DNA of 64,000 nucleotides from NCBI GenBank assembly GCA_014706295.1, contig JACSVZ010000007.1, forward strand, positions 47,754,975 to 47,818,974, read 5' to 3'. Positions 13,481 through 27,200 of the stretch are shown here, piece after piece; position 1 is the stretch's first letter; each line of letters begins with the position of its first letter. The translations under genes and the position numbers were made by a program. This stretch comes from Lycocorax pyrrhopterus obiensis. Its lineage: Eukaryota; Chordata; Aves; Passeriformes; Paradisaeidae. The notes under the pieces are model-generated. The model was not told the DNA's origin. It made no database searches and saw nothing but the letters and a program-made list of their open reading frames with translations.

Positions 13481-16400
13481 ATTTCTTTACTGATACAGTG
13501 CATCTAAGACTGCTTGGTAGGATGGGCACAACAGGAAATGTCTGCTTGGCAAATGCCCTGGAAGCCCTGGCTCACTGTGGGCGCTGTTGGGAGCTTTGCC
13601 TCTGGTTGAATGAAGCTTTCTCTCGCAGGTGCTTCCCGTCTGCGAGGAACGCGCCATTGTAGGGCTCCTCAGTGTGGCAGGCGAGAGCACAGGAACAGCA
13701 AAAGCGGGGAAGGTCCATCTCAACAAATTCAGCCTGGAAATAAAGTCCAGGTTTTTCACAGTCAGGGGAACCTCTCCTTGCCATGACTTGCCAAAGGTTG
13801 TGGTCACTGGGCACACAACATCAGGATAGGGCATTTTTTCCAAATGCTGTGCTCATGTTCAATTGGATTTGATTCGAGGAAGGCCTCTGGTCTCTAGTGG
13901 TAGTTTTCATGTCCTTGTCATCTGAGAACTCCATGAATTTTTGCCACTGAAAATGTAGATCCCTTAGGAATGTCATTTATGTAGATTGTAATACAGTTGT
14001 TACTGAAGTTGCTTTGTTGAAGTTGACCTGTTTAGTCATCTTTTCTATACTTTAGAAGATAGTCTGCATGGGAACTGTAGGTCAGCTGTCACAGGGTAAC
14101 CCTGGCAGTCCTGCCTAGCTCATCCAAAAACTGGTACTTGTACCAAGGTACTCTCCAGAGAAAGATATATCCTCTAGTACAGCATTAGTCAGCAGTCTCC
14201 TCTGCTTCAGCAGTTGCTATTTTTAAGTCATTGGAAGGAGGGCTGGTTTAAGAAATACCATTTGAGTCATAGGAAAATTGAGCAGGAGTCAAGTCTCACT
14301 GTCCTGAGTAGGAAGTTGCACTCCCACTTCCTTCCTGCCTCTTTCCAGAAGAGCTTGGTAATCCTCTCCTCCAGTCTTTCTGTCACTGAGCTGCCTGGGG
14401 ACTGAAACCTGCCCCAGCTCCTTCGGGAACTTGTGAAATACTCCCCAAAATGACCTCTCCCAAACCCCACTAGCTGCATCTTTTGGTGTAGCTACAGGAT
14501 GCCACTAAGATTTTTTGTGAAATCTTGGATACTTAGCCTCATCCCGTCCCTTACTCTGTGTGTCATGGCTCCTGGAGAGGTGAGAAGTAAAGTGCCCCCA
14601 GCTGTGGAGGGCTGGGCTGAGGGCCCAGAGGGTGGTCTGGAGCTGTTCACAGCTCTGCACTGCCATTAGCACTTCTTCCTACTGGGCCACCATGCCTGAG
14701 CAGTGGCTACTTGACCACCTTTAATTATTATTGGGTTTGCTGCAAGTTGAGTGTTTACTGCTTAATAAACTGATGCATAACACAGAGAACTATGATTTAA
14801 TTCCATTTCGCAAATGGGGAAAGTTTAGGCCTGTTCCTGTAAGTGACACCACTGAGGCTTGTGGCAAAGAAATGGGCTAATTCTAGGTTACCAAGGAGGA
14901 AAATGCTGAGGACACATTCATCCTAGCACGGCTGGATGCATGCATGCTTCATAAACAGGGCTGGAGGCAGCTCTTCCTCTCTTCAGCACATGGAGGAAGG
15001 AAACTCCGTGGTGTTAACGCAGGGTGGAAGGTAGTGCTGGCTCACGAGCCGCAGGGAGGATGTGACTCCACATGTCACCAGAGTGAGGCCAGGAGCTGTG
15101 CCAAGGGAGTTTCCAGTGGTGATTGCCACTGAGCCAGCAGAGAGAGGGCCTTAAAGCTTGGATGTTGTGTCTGGCTAAGGAGACACCCTGAACGAGGAGA
15201 ATGGGCTTAGCTGCCATGGTAACAACAAAGCCATTGCTGGACCTGCACTGCCCAGTCAAGGTGGGGTGGAAAGATAGGAGCTGGAGCTTTCTGGTTGATT
15301 TAGAGGAGACCTGCACACCCCACTTTGTAAACATGTGTCTTCATTGCCTTGAATGTGGCAGGGCTCCTGACTGAGTTTTTTGGTTGTCAGACTCAATTCC
15401 TTGTATGTTTCCCTTCATACAAGGTTCCCAAAGCTGTCTGAAGTCCTTGACTAAACTGATGCCTTCCAGAAGTATGTAGAGAATAATAAGGAATGAGTTT
15501 CATATGATTCTATTTTTATATATATATATAAAATTAATTTAAAGCATGTTAATTTTTTACATGGTAAAACACCACTGGTTCTCTAAACTGATGTGGGAAG
15601 GGAACAGAACTGGATTTTGCTTCTTGTGCTTGCAGGACACGTTTACCCAAGGCTAGCAGGGAGCTTTGATAACACTAGCTGCAGATCTTCATTCTTACTT
15701 TGTTATAGGTCGCCTTGTGCCTCCTGTCCTGCTGAGCCCCACATGTGGTGAGCTGACAGCACCAGTGCTCCAGCCTCTCAGGCACAGCATGGGCAACAGC
15801 CAGCGGTGGAAAATGGGGTGGTTTTGGCAAATGCTGGCAGCTCCTTGCTGTGCACATGGCGGTGGTGCATCCTCTGGGCTCATTGTGGCTGCTCCCAATG
15901 CTTTACCTGCACAGAGGCTCTGGTGCCCATCACAGTGAAGCAATTCAACCCACTGCAACGGAGGCAGTGTGGGTTTGTTTAGTTGTGCTGTTTGCTGGAT
16001 TCATTTTTATTTTCACTGTGACAGCTTTTACATGGAGAAGTCAACTCTCCTCCTAGCTAAACCTTTGTATTACTCTATTGCATTGCAAAAGAAAAGTAGA
16101 AACACTATTATTGTCTGCAAATGTCTATATCTGTGGTTAATGTACTATTAGGAGAGAAGGCTCCAAATTCTTATTTTGAAGGAAAATTAAAATTATTATC
16201 AACTATATATCTTCTGCATTCTGAAGGATTGGGTGTAACCCAGGTTTTGGGCAAAAAATCCAGGGGACACTTGTAGTCCTTCTTCTGACACCTCATTTTT
16301 TTTTCATTTATATGTGGTCTGATCTACCAAGTGGGACACAGTGTCTCAGAGCAATGGGCACAGAGAGCTGCCACTGAGCATCACTGAGTGGGGGCAATGG

Positions 16401-19400
16401 CTACTCTGCCTCTTGCTGAATGTCTTTGCAATGGGATTACAAAAAGTTTGTCGTTCTCTTGTCTACATGTGATAGGGTCTTCTATAATCAGTAAGCAATT
16501 AGCAGCTAGTATCTAGAAAAGGTGGAAAAGACAGAATTTTCAGACCAGGTTTTACTATAGTTTTAATCAGAAATATGCTTTCTCGCTGCTGTTGTGCCCA
16601 ATTTCCTCTAAGCAGGATTAGTTTGTGACCAGAGGGCAGCTCATCTGTGAGCCCAGGCAATCTTTTGAAATGCATTTCTGAGGGGACCTCATTATGTTGC
16701 CAAATGTCACTGAACTGGCCTAACACACCAGTCTTTCAGGGCAGCCTTGGGCAGCCAGGCAGTGCTGTCAGACAGCAAATGATTTTCCTAACAGCATCTT
16801 AAGAGGCATAAGCTCAGGATCTAGGGACCCTTGAACAGGGCACCGAGGGCAGCGGGGAGGAAGGAGAAGGACTGAATTTGTGGATGCAGGTGGAAATGGG
16901 GCAGGATCCGTGCCAGGATATGTTGTTGCATTGCTGTAAATTCCTGGCCACCAGGGTGTCCTGGGTTTGAAGACTTTATTAGGATGATGTGACATGACCC
17001 AGAAGACTTCACACAGAAAACTTTGAAGTGTTTCTGGTTTCCTCTTACTGTTTCTCCAAGCCATTCATTGTTTTCACCACTGTGGAGAAGTTAATCAGAA
17101 GCATGCAGCAGAAATGACTGCAGTGTGTAATGGGTGGTGGGGCCTTATTGCAAAACTGCTCACCATAATGAGCAGGAGGTGTTTCTGCAGAGAAGCCTGG
17201 AGCCAATGGTCCAGGCTGGGCATCTGGACCATGACAGCAAAGGGCAAGGCACACTGCTTGTTGCTGCCTCCCCTTGACCCAAAGTCCTGGTGGCACAGAA
17301 AAGACCTCCTGCAGAAGCCAGGCTTGGGGAAGGAATGCTGTGGAGTGAGCCCTCTGACAGGACATTGATGTTTCTGTACCCTGGAGTGGCTTGGACACCA
17401 TCAAGTCGATGAAAGGCACCATGACTGTACTCCAGCATGAAGGAGAATCAGTGGTGGGGTTGCTCATACTGCTCATATGTCTCAAAGCACTGTATTTGTG
17501 GGTGCCTGAACATAGATTGTATGGTGTTTTTCTCCTTGTAAAGAAGGACACAATGTTTGTCTAAAAATAATGTCCAAATTCAGCCCAGAGTGGATTCCTC
17601 CAGAATATTGCTTTTGGCCAGACTACTCTGAATTGGACAACAGTGTCTGGAAAAGCTTCTGTGTCCCTTGACTGGCTAGAGAAAAAACTATGCTTGATCT
17701 TGGCAAATATCCCAGCTCTCTTCAAGGCACAGAATGCTTCTCTCCTTTTTGACCTCGTTGCTGTTGGACTTTACTCCAGCCAGAGTTTAGAAGCTCTCGG
17801 TTTATTGCAACAAACTGAAAGTGGCTGGCAGCTGAGTTCAATACATGCAGGAATAAGGTGGCTGATTCCTTTTCCAGAAAGGCACAGAAGTGAGGCTTTG
17901 TCCAGGCAAGCACAGCCCACAAAAGGTATGAAGCAGAGCAGATTTCATCAGCTCCAGCTCACAGAACTGCCTTTCCTAGGAGGAAAAACATCATTCCGCA
18001 CCACGTAAACCTGCATTTTCTCTGTAGGCCAGGAGACCTGTCTGCCATGGACCCAAGTGTGCTGATGTAGAAACTTTCAATAGCAACAGGCCACCTAATC
18101 ACCTTACTCTTTCAGGGAACTTGGTTCCCCCAGTCTGAAGCACTGGAGTTAGTCATCATTACCTTATTAGCCCACTCTTCCATGACGTAGTATGCGAGTA
18201 CATTTTTAACTACCATTGTAGTGCCTCATGGTATTCATTCCATTGAAAGGCAAAGGAGCAACATCGGTTTCGAAGGGAAGTGCAACTGTGGGTAGAAAAT
18301 GCCTCCTCTGTCCATGTGTGGTGAAGTGCTGTGCTGTGCTCTGAAGCTGGCCCTTGGCTTGGGCAGAGGGAGGTGAATCCTCCAGTTCATTTGTGGGGCA
18401 CAGGAGGGGCAGACCCAGCCCGTTTGCAAACAGACACGAGCAGGGTGCCCGTTTTCCAGCATGGCTCTGCCGGTGCTGGAGACAGATGGGTCGAGAGACT
18501 CTGCAGTTGACTCTGTACTGCTGAGATTTGCTCGGTTTCTCACCCACCTCCTGCCTGTGTCCTGAGAAGTGTGAAAATCTGATTTCCTGACTGTTTCCTA
18601 GCTGGCTCCCAGCCCTAGGGGGTGAATCACAGTACCACTGTCCTGCAGCCAGCCTTGCCCTCAGGTGATCACTCATTGCCAACATAAAGTCCATGAAGCG
18701 GGATGGCTCCTTCACTCTGCCTCCTAACATCCTTCAGACTCTGGGCTGGTGTAGTCCCTGCCCTGTTGCTGACCTGGTCAGGAAACCTGCAGAGGACAAT
18801 CCAAAGCTCCTGAGTGCTCCAAATTAGGCAAGCTTTTCACTGCATGCTAGGGAGTGTTGACTCACACAAGTTGCATACCTACACCTAAGTAAAGTGAAGA
18901 ACCTTCTTCACATCAAAAAGGCCACCCATTTTATCTGACATGGCCTCCCCTTCATCACCCCCAACCACTACTTGCTCTTAGATCTGTGTATCCACTTAGA
19001 TGCACAGGCTTTCAATTGTGTGGGGCTTTTTAATTTTAAGTTAAATTTGAATTTGAGAAGGAATGAAATGAGCTCCAAGTACCAGAATGTGATAGCTCTG
19101 GAATATTATGCAGCATTAATCTCAGCAGTGAGTGGGAGCAAGACACTGAGGGATGCGCAGCCTGAGAAAACCGGGGAGGCTCGGTAAGTAGCAGGAGCAG
19201 ATAAAAGCAGACAGCTTGGAAGATTTTTTTGGGAGAGAAATATCAGTGTAAAGAAAGCAGACAGGAGAGAGACAACCCAGACCACTTCCAGGGCAGACCT
19301 TTCAGTGAGTGCCAGCAGTTCTGTGCTGCTGGATGTGGAATTGTTTTATGGGTTTCTCTAATCTCCAGGCTCTTGGAAAACTATTGTCTAGTGCCTGACC

Positions 19401-21174
19401 TAACGGGAAGTACAACTGCTCAAAACAGGGAGCACATCCAAGAAGGAAAATGAAAAGCAAAAAATTAAATTCAGAGGTTAGCTTTTCCTATTTTTAGCTT
19501 TTCTGCAAGTTATCTGGAATGCATGCAACTTATTTTGGAAGATTTAGGAAGCAGAGGGTGTTGCCAGTTCTTGCAGTAGAAACACCCAAATGTACTGCAT
19601 TTCTTGTGACAGATGATGAGCTGCAAAAGATACTTAAATAGGCAGGGTCGTTAAGGGAGGCTGGTTTTAGATGGCTGCATTAAAGATTTTTGAAGTAAAA
19701 GCTCCCTAATGTTAAAGAGAGACACAGAGAGCAGGGCAGAGATCTAGCATGTGTGGTTCTGCAGATGGGGTCACAGGTTGTGTAGCTGCTCAGAAATTAT
19801 TGAATTGGGCCACAGCTGTATATGTGTTTTGCGTTTCCAAACTCTCCCATAAGAGGGAGGTTGCACTCTATCCTTTGCAAAGATCCCCACAGATCTGGTG
19901 GGGATTTGGTAGCAGGAATCTGGCCACTGAGGGTTTGCCCGTGTTACAGGCAGCCAGGTAAAACATTGCCCAGGACCAGCTCCTTTCCTGACCCCATTAA
20001 GCACCACTCTGTTCTCTGGCCTCACCCATCAAAGAGCTGCAGTCTGAGCTCCTCAGAGCTTTCACTGAGCTACCACCTTCATTTGAGGTCTGGCACCCTT
20101 GAAGGGAACAGTGATTTAACCCCAGCTTGTGGCTGTCTTGAGTCTCTTTTCTCTGACTTATTGCACAGACAGAAAGAAGTCACTTTTGCTTCCCTGTGAA
20201 CTACTGTGGCTCACTGACTCCCACTGAGTTGTTCCCGATGAAGACACAAAACTCTCCCTCACCAAACACAGCTATTCCTGGTGCACACAGGCTCCCTCTT
20301 CCTGGCAGCTGCATTTACTGCTAAGGGCCTGTAAGCTCCCCAGTACATCAGGAACCTGGCTGAGGTGCCATTCTCTCCCGCAAGCTTTGGAAACATCAGG
20401 ATCCTCGAGATAAAGGCTCTCCAGGAGATCATAACAAAGAGATTTGTGTTGTGTTCAGCCAGGAAGTTATTGTCTGCAATACCCAGGTACTAATCGCTGA
20501 TGACACCATATATATGTAACACATCTTGTTTCTAATCACGTAAACAAGTATTTTCCTGGCCATGGCACTGGCAGCCAAAATGTGATTAAAATTCAGCGAG
20601 TTCCCTTCTCCCCCTGGTAGTGAGCATTCCCACCGAGCCAGTGGAGGCAGCCACCAGCCACAGCCATGATCTGAACCGTAGCCTGAGCAATGAATTCTGC
20701 AAAGGAGGATGCAAATCTGTGGGGAGGACTGTTTTCCTTGAAAGGTCTGCAGAGCCTGTTGCTCAGAGGACCCGCTGCATTACTTCAGCAAGGAAAAGGC
20801 GGTGCTGCCCCACAATGGACAAAAGGGTTGCAGTACCCCGAGATCTCTTCAGCAGCAGACTCCCAACTTCAGGAGAGGACAGGCTGAAAAAGAGGCAGCG
20901 ATGTCTCTGCTGATCCTGCCTGCACCCTCCTGAAATGGCTTCCTTGTTTGCATAACGGCTACTGCTGATTATCTGTGGGGCCAGAAGGAGTTGCTCAGCT
21001 CTTCACATTTCTCTGTTTCTCTGTTATTCCCATCTTCCAGTGATACAGAAGAGTGTGGCATCCACTTGTGAGGGCATGCAGAGTGGGCAGCATGCCCACT
21101 AGTACCTGTGGGCTTTCCATGATGCGCAGGAGGAATTGTTTTCCAGTCTAGGGTGATAGAAACCGCTACACAGT
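13481..21174. other. Non-coding region, no gene seen
   Basis: Moderately GC-rich sequence with many short overlapping frames on both strands. The longest frame of the window outside CR1 (17551-17045, minus, 168 codons) lies here, but it shows no domain or similarity that I recognise and has a fragmented counterpart on the opposite strand. I see no clear repeat other than the TA run. Confidence 0.65.
15517..15531 (+). repeat. (TA)7 microsatellite
   Basis: Seven TA units in an AT-rich context. Confidence 0.9.
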
Positions 21175-21237
21175 TTCCTTCCTTCCTTCCTTCCTTCCTT
21201 CCTTCCTTCCTTCCTTCCTTCCTTCCTTCCTTCCTTC
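21175..21237 (+). repeat. (TTCC)n tetranucleotide microsatellite, about 63 bp, perfect
   Basis: Nearly sixteen uninterrupted TTCC units form a pure polypyrimidine/polypurine mirror repeat. Such tracts can adopt triplex (H-DNA) structures and mutate quickly in length. It is the longest perfect tandem repeat in the window. Confidence 0.98.
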
Positions 21238-24200
21238 ATTTCCTGCATGCAGCAGTGTTTTGAGTTTCACCAGCCTCCTGTAGACTTGTGAAGTGAGGTG
21301 TGGATGCTCCTGTGTACTCTTGCTGGTCCCTTAGCTGATCTCAGCCAGTCGAGGTGTCCGAGCTCGTATCCCAGGTGGCTGCTAATTTATTCAGGAGGGC
21401 TTGCTCCTTTGACAGATGTTCTGCATTTCACTACTTTGGATACTCAGCTGTCAGCAGAGAGGGCAACGTGCTGTTGAGGGCCTCCTGTTACTACAGCCAT
21501 TGCAGAAATAGCTGTTTGAAAAGCTCAGCAGGGATGGTAAAGCACCTCTGCACATGCTGCGTCAGTGGGAAGCTCCCTTGCAGGCCTATGGAATCTCACT
21601 CCATTTATTAGGCGGGCTGATTGCTCTGATCTCCACTCAGAGACACTTTTCACTACCAAGATAGATGGAGAGTTTATAATGCACCAGGTGTGGCATACTT
21701 GCACCCTACAGGGCTAATGAAATTTAAGCTTTTTTGTCTAGAAGGTAGCTTAATGTACTTCTTGCATGTTCCTTGTTCAGATTCCAGGTAATCGTCTATC
21801 CAGCATACTGCAGGGAGCACATGGGGATATTAGCCTGGATACTGTGCATTACCCTCAGGTAGTTGTCCATGGCTATACAAATGTGGTCAAAGGTGATCAA
21901 AGGTGTTTGTCAGTGTCTTCTGTCTTATCCTATAAAGCTTCTAGTTAGAGCCATGAAAACTGTAAATACCAAGCATATAAAGGCCTGCGTGCTCTGCTAA
22001 TAGCAGTGAAACGGGAATTTGTGTCTGTACAAGGAATAGTTGATGTAGTTGAAGTACTATATTTGTAATTTAAAAATTTTTCTCAGGCTTCCTGGCTTGT
22101 ATTTCACCATGTGGTGGAGGCCTGTGATGTTGGAGTAAATGGTGCTAAGCAACCATTTTGTTGTCAGTATATAAATCTAGATGCTGTGGCATCTCGTGGG
22201 TGAAGACTTTCTCAGTCCTGCTCCTCTCAGGAGCTCTGGCCATAGTGCCATACTATGTAATAACCGGAATCATTGTGATGGTATTCTTTCAGGCTGCTCC
22301 AGACTTGGGCACATCTGAAACTATCAGAAGACAGTTACTGGAACCATCATAACATGGCCTTCACACAGTTTGCCAGTGTTGTTGGGGCTTTCAGCTGAGA
22401 CCTGGGCAATGCTGAGTTGTTTATTCCTGCCTGAGTTTATATTCATTCACGGGTATTTAATTCCTCAGGTCTAGCTGGTGGATGGGCTTTGCTGTGTCAC
22501 CCTGGTTTCTGCAGGATGCTGACTATTTTTTGTGCTTCTTAAGATTACCAAGCTTGTATTTCCAAGGCAGGGGTCAGCCAGCAGCCAAGCCGTGCCAACC
22601 AAGGACAGAGATGTGTCTTGTAGAACATTATTCAAGGATAAGTGTATGTACAGAGTGACACCCAGAAAAGTCTTTCACAACAGCAGGGTCAGCTCACATT
22701 AAGCAGTGTTCCTGGTGCAGTGCCTTGCTGCAGGTAGCCTCTGTGGGACAGCTTTGCTATGCACCACTTTGCAGCTCTGGTGGTAGAGAAGGTGCGCAAT
22801 CTTCAGCCATTGCAGCAGTAAAAGCACTGTAAGAGCTTTGTTGCTAAGGGATGGCCTCAGCATGAGTTTTGGCTGTGAAAGCTGCATGTCTGACACAGTG
22901 ATCTGTGCAGAGCAGTGACAGACACGAGTCGTCACCAGCTGTGGCTACCGGTGGGTTGCAACCCTACAGCAGCTTGTCTGCCTCTGGCTCTGGAGCAGTG
23001 AGCTGGTTGTGGCAAGTGAGGTGGCTCAGCTTGGCAGGTACCTCCCTCGGGGGGCACAAGGGTGGCCTCAGCCAAGCATTTGCTGCCATTTCCACACTGG
23101 GGTCATGGGTGAGGGTTACTATTGTCCACATCTGAACATCAGCTTATGAAACCTCTCAAGTCTGTCAGCCTGTGGATTTGTTTCATGCAAATTGTGAACT
23201 TCAGTGCCACTTCCACTCCCCGCCCAAGGTTTAGGGTTTAGTTAACAAATCTTCATCTCTCCTGGATGGTAATCTGCAGGCATCAGTGGTGCCACCCAGC
23301 TGAATCCACCAAGAAAACCCAGCAAATGTAGGTGACTGTTCATGAGTGCACTTCCAGGGGCTTTTCAGGCTTGAAGCACTAAAACTCACTGAGCATCTCC
23401 TGGTCAGTAGGGAAGTTTGTGTGTCCTATAATCCAAGCACCACATACAGCTGGAGAGGCTCAGGTTGGGTCCGTTAGACACCCGATTCCTGCCCTGGAAG
23501 CTTCAGCACTATTTTGCTGCAGTCCCCTCAGGCTTGGTGTGCAAATGTGCCCACATCATGCCAGCTAAGCTACAACAGCCCAGAAATTACAGCTTCCATC
23601 CAGTCGGTAAGATAGTTCAGGTCTTGTCTTGTCTCATCTGGGCTGGGAGTGTTTGGACTTACAGCTCCCTCAGCACAAAGAGAGGCACTCAGTCAGCAGG
23701 GAAAGGAGGGGAGTTGGGGAGAAAATGTCCCCCTGTTGAAGCTGTCCTGCAAAGAGGAAGACAGGGTTCCAAAAGCTGCATGGCATGTGGAGTAAGGCCC
23801 TTGCCAGAACCCAATGAGTGAAGCTGGGCAAGCCCAGGGTTCCTGACTTGCAGAATACATAGGCTTTTTTCTTTTTTGTAAGTCAGTGACTAAGATAAAG
23901 CTCAAACAGTCACAGCCACTGATACCACAGTAAAATTTCTGCAAACTACTTAGAAACATGAATTTTACCAAATGAGGAAAACTGGAAATTTTAGGTCCCC
24001 CCCAGTATAACTCTGACACTAGCTCAAGAAAAGCTTATTGCAGAACCAGGCTGAACCTGAATACTGCAGCTCTGGCCATAGTGCCATACCGTGTAATTTT
24101 TCCTGCCTCTCTTCTTGCAAGCTATTTATACCACCCCTGCTTCATGTAGGCTGCAGCTGTCGCTGTGCCTGAGCGTCTCAGGCCGGGTGAACTGCTCTCA

Positions 24201-27200
24201 GGAGGATGCTTTCTTCTAGGAATCAGGACACAAAAGCCGTTGGAGCGTATTGTTCAGCATGTCCCAGTGAAATGGGAAATCGAGGACAGAGAGCAGGATG
24301 GAGGCAGCTCTTGCCACTGATCCACCGTGGGCTTTGCACAGAAAGGAGGCTGAAGCATCAGAATATGAGAAAAGCATCAGTATCAGCATACTGGGAAGTA
24401 AAATGTAGCTAAGGCTGTAGCTAAGGCTGAATCCCCGATATCACAGTGTATCGCTCCCAGTGAAAATCCTGTTTAGCACTGTCTGTGAAGGCTGGATGCT
24501 GACAGAGCTGTCTCACAAGCACAGCCAGACTGATGGGACAGTCCCTCCATCATGTGCCAGAGACCTGTGTTAACATTGGCCTACTCTGGGCTATGGCAAG
24601 AGAATGACTCAAAAACTGCGACCCACTGTACGCAGCACTGGATGTTTGGTGGTGAAAATGGCCAAGAATTACAACTTAAGTCCATTTTAGGGCCAGGAAA
24701 GGAAATAGTTGTGCAATAGCATCACTTCCCATTCAAATCCTCTACAGAGAGGGAATCAAGGTCTGATAAGAATCCTAGATAAGAAACACAGGGTGAGGCT
24801 GATACGCTCTGAGGTATGTTGGCCATGAGAGTTGTTTTGAGTCTTCTAAGTTGTGACCTATATGATCTATGCCTCTTTTCCTCTGGCCCTTTTGGCAAGG
24901 CTGGGAGCTATGAGTCTAGGCTACTGTTAGACACCAATTTACAAATTCTCAGTGCATTTGTAAGCTACAGTGAGCAAAGTCCACATTATTTCTGAACAAG
25001 AAACATCCACATAAGCATGTAATACATTTTTATCTTACAGATTATTAGCATCACAGTTGAAATGAATGCATTTCAACTTTCCTGAGCATCTCTAATATCA
25101 CCTAGTCTCTATTTTTCAAACCGTAATGTAACAAGAGACATTATTAGCATAATACCTCAGGCTACTACTCACAGCAAAGGCATCTCTGCTGGGAACAGAA
25201 ACCTCCCATGCTCTTTCCTATTGTGTTTCTTAGGCCAAGTGTGGTGCTCTGTGGCCAGGATGGGAAAACTACTTTACATGTGCCTGAGACCCAGCTGGGA
25301 ACTGCCACCCTACCTCAGCCTTTGTTTTGATGAAAACAGTGAGGGAAACAAAAATGCAGGTTCTCAATAGGCATAATCCAACCTACCTAACTGCTATCTA
25401 TTTCTGGAATGGGCTCACATCGCCTCCCCACTTCCACTGCCTCCTCTGCAGTAAAAAAAACAACTCCAAAAGTAAAGGCCATGAGCACGGTGGGCTGGTC
25501 TGGCTCGCCCTGTAGCCTCACACTAACCAGACATAACAGGAGCAAAGCAAACACAGGGACCAGGTCTCCTGTTCAACAGCAGCTGCCACTGGTTTGGGTC
25601 AGGCATGAGATGAAGTCTCACCATAACCTGGCATCTAAAACATGCTTTGATTAACTCTTGCTGTTGCTGAAGCTCAGCCTTGCAGCATGTGGTCCTTCAG
25701 ATGAAGCCTCTAACCCAAAACAATGAAGAACATGCCAGAGTTCTCTGACGAGCACAAGATTGAAACTGTACAAAGGTTTGTTTGCATCTGCTGGTGGGCC
25801 CTCTTGGGGGCTTTTCATAAGCCAGAGGAGCTTGTGCCTACTCCTTCTATTTTTTATTTTTAATGTCTCAGATGGCAATGCGGCTGACTCAGCACACACC
25901 ATGAAACAATTGCTCCCAAACCAGTGTGTTGTGATTTTCTGCTCCATGTGGCGCTGCCAGCCCATGCACCCCTGTGCAGCGAGGCAGGGTGGTGGCCAGG
26001 AGCACCTGCCCTAGAAATGGGGCTTCCTGCAGGCTGGCCACCAGTGTGGGCAACCACTGCAGAAGCAGGGCAAAGGAATCATCAAACAAGCGGGATGTTC
26101 CTGAAGGGCACGTCTGGGAAGAAGTGATTTTAGCCTAAGAGCATGTAGGTCTTGTGTCAGTGAGGCCACTTGCTGGGCCCTTTGGCCTCAGGACCTGCCC
26201 TGAAGGTTGCAGGGCTCTCATTCCAGCTCATAGGAGTTAGTTATGCTAAAAGCTTGCAATATTAAAAAGAAGAAAGACAAAAACCTTTCTTGAAGAGACC
26301 CTTACAAAAAACAATTTTTCAATCGGAAGATTGCTGTTTTACTTCCAATAAAGAGCTATTTTTGCAAGACAGTCAAAAAGAAAGCAACTTGGCATGTTTT
26401 ATGGCCTCTGTTGCCCCCTCCAGTCCTACATTAGTAGTTGGTGCTGTTTGGAAAACAACAATCTTAGGAAAGCCTGCACTAATAATAACAATGTCTCAGG
26501 CTCATCATTTTATATACATCTGACATGCACTGGAAGTGAAAATTTGGGCCAGAATTTCCTTTTCTGGCACAACCAACTATCTGTCAAAAAAATCAAAGCC
26601 TCTTTATAGAGGAGACAGCTTTACAGGAGCTAAAGTGAACTTGCACAGGAACTTCCTCTCAAAACTCTGCCACAGGGGTAAGATGCACCTGTGACATGGC
26701 TCTCTGTAACTGTGAGCATGTGCATGCACGTGTGTAGAAAAAGCACCCACTTAAAAATTGGTAAGCAGGGCCAGTTTTCTCTTTGGGAGCCAGCCCAGGG
26801 CCCACGTGCTGATCAGATGTTTGTTCCTCAGCTGTACCCACCAGAGGGACTCTCAGCTTTACCGTCCTTACAGAGGAGGGGGCTCAGCTATAGAAACAAA
26901 CAGAAAATCACCAACCCTGCATGCTTTTAAAGCCATGTCACTGTGGTAATAACAAAGAAATACTATCATTACCTTATTTAATTGTCCACCAATTAATTTT
27001 TTCAAGCCAGATAGACAGGGCGCCTTCAGTAATTTCATATTGAACAGTGTCACATCCTTGGGGAGGCAACTCTAGAGGCAGAGAGAGAGCCAAGAGCCAG
27101 TCATGCTGCTCCCAGTGAGGATAGGGGGAGCAGGCTGTAGAGATTTATACCTGGATGAAGCAGACATAAATATACCTGGAAGAAGGGTCATCTCTCCTAC

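Noticed and set aside
14790..14900. Possible ancient SINE (ccatttcgcaaatggggaaa and following)
   Set aside because: Only one block resembles the amniote SINE pattern. The rest diverges and no boxes or ends are visible.
17045..17551. 168-codon minus-strand open frame, the longest outside recognisable elements
   Set aside because: No domain, signal or family similarity that I recognise. The region also has open frames on the plus strand (17114-17368), composition is GC-rich, and no splice context supports it. Probably chance.
23228..23242. Telomere-like ttagggttta
   Set aside because: Fewer than two full units, so no evidence of an interstitial telomeric repeat.
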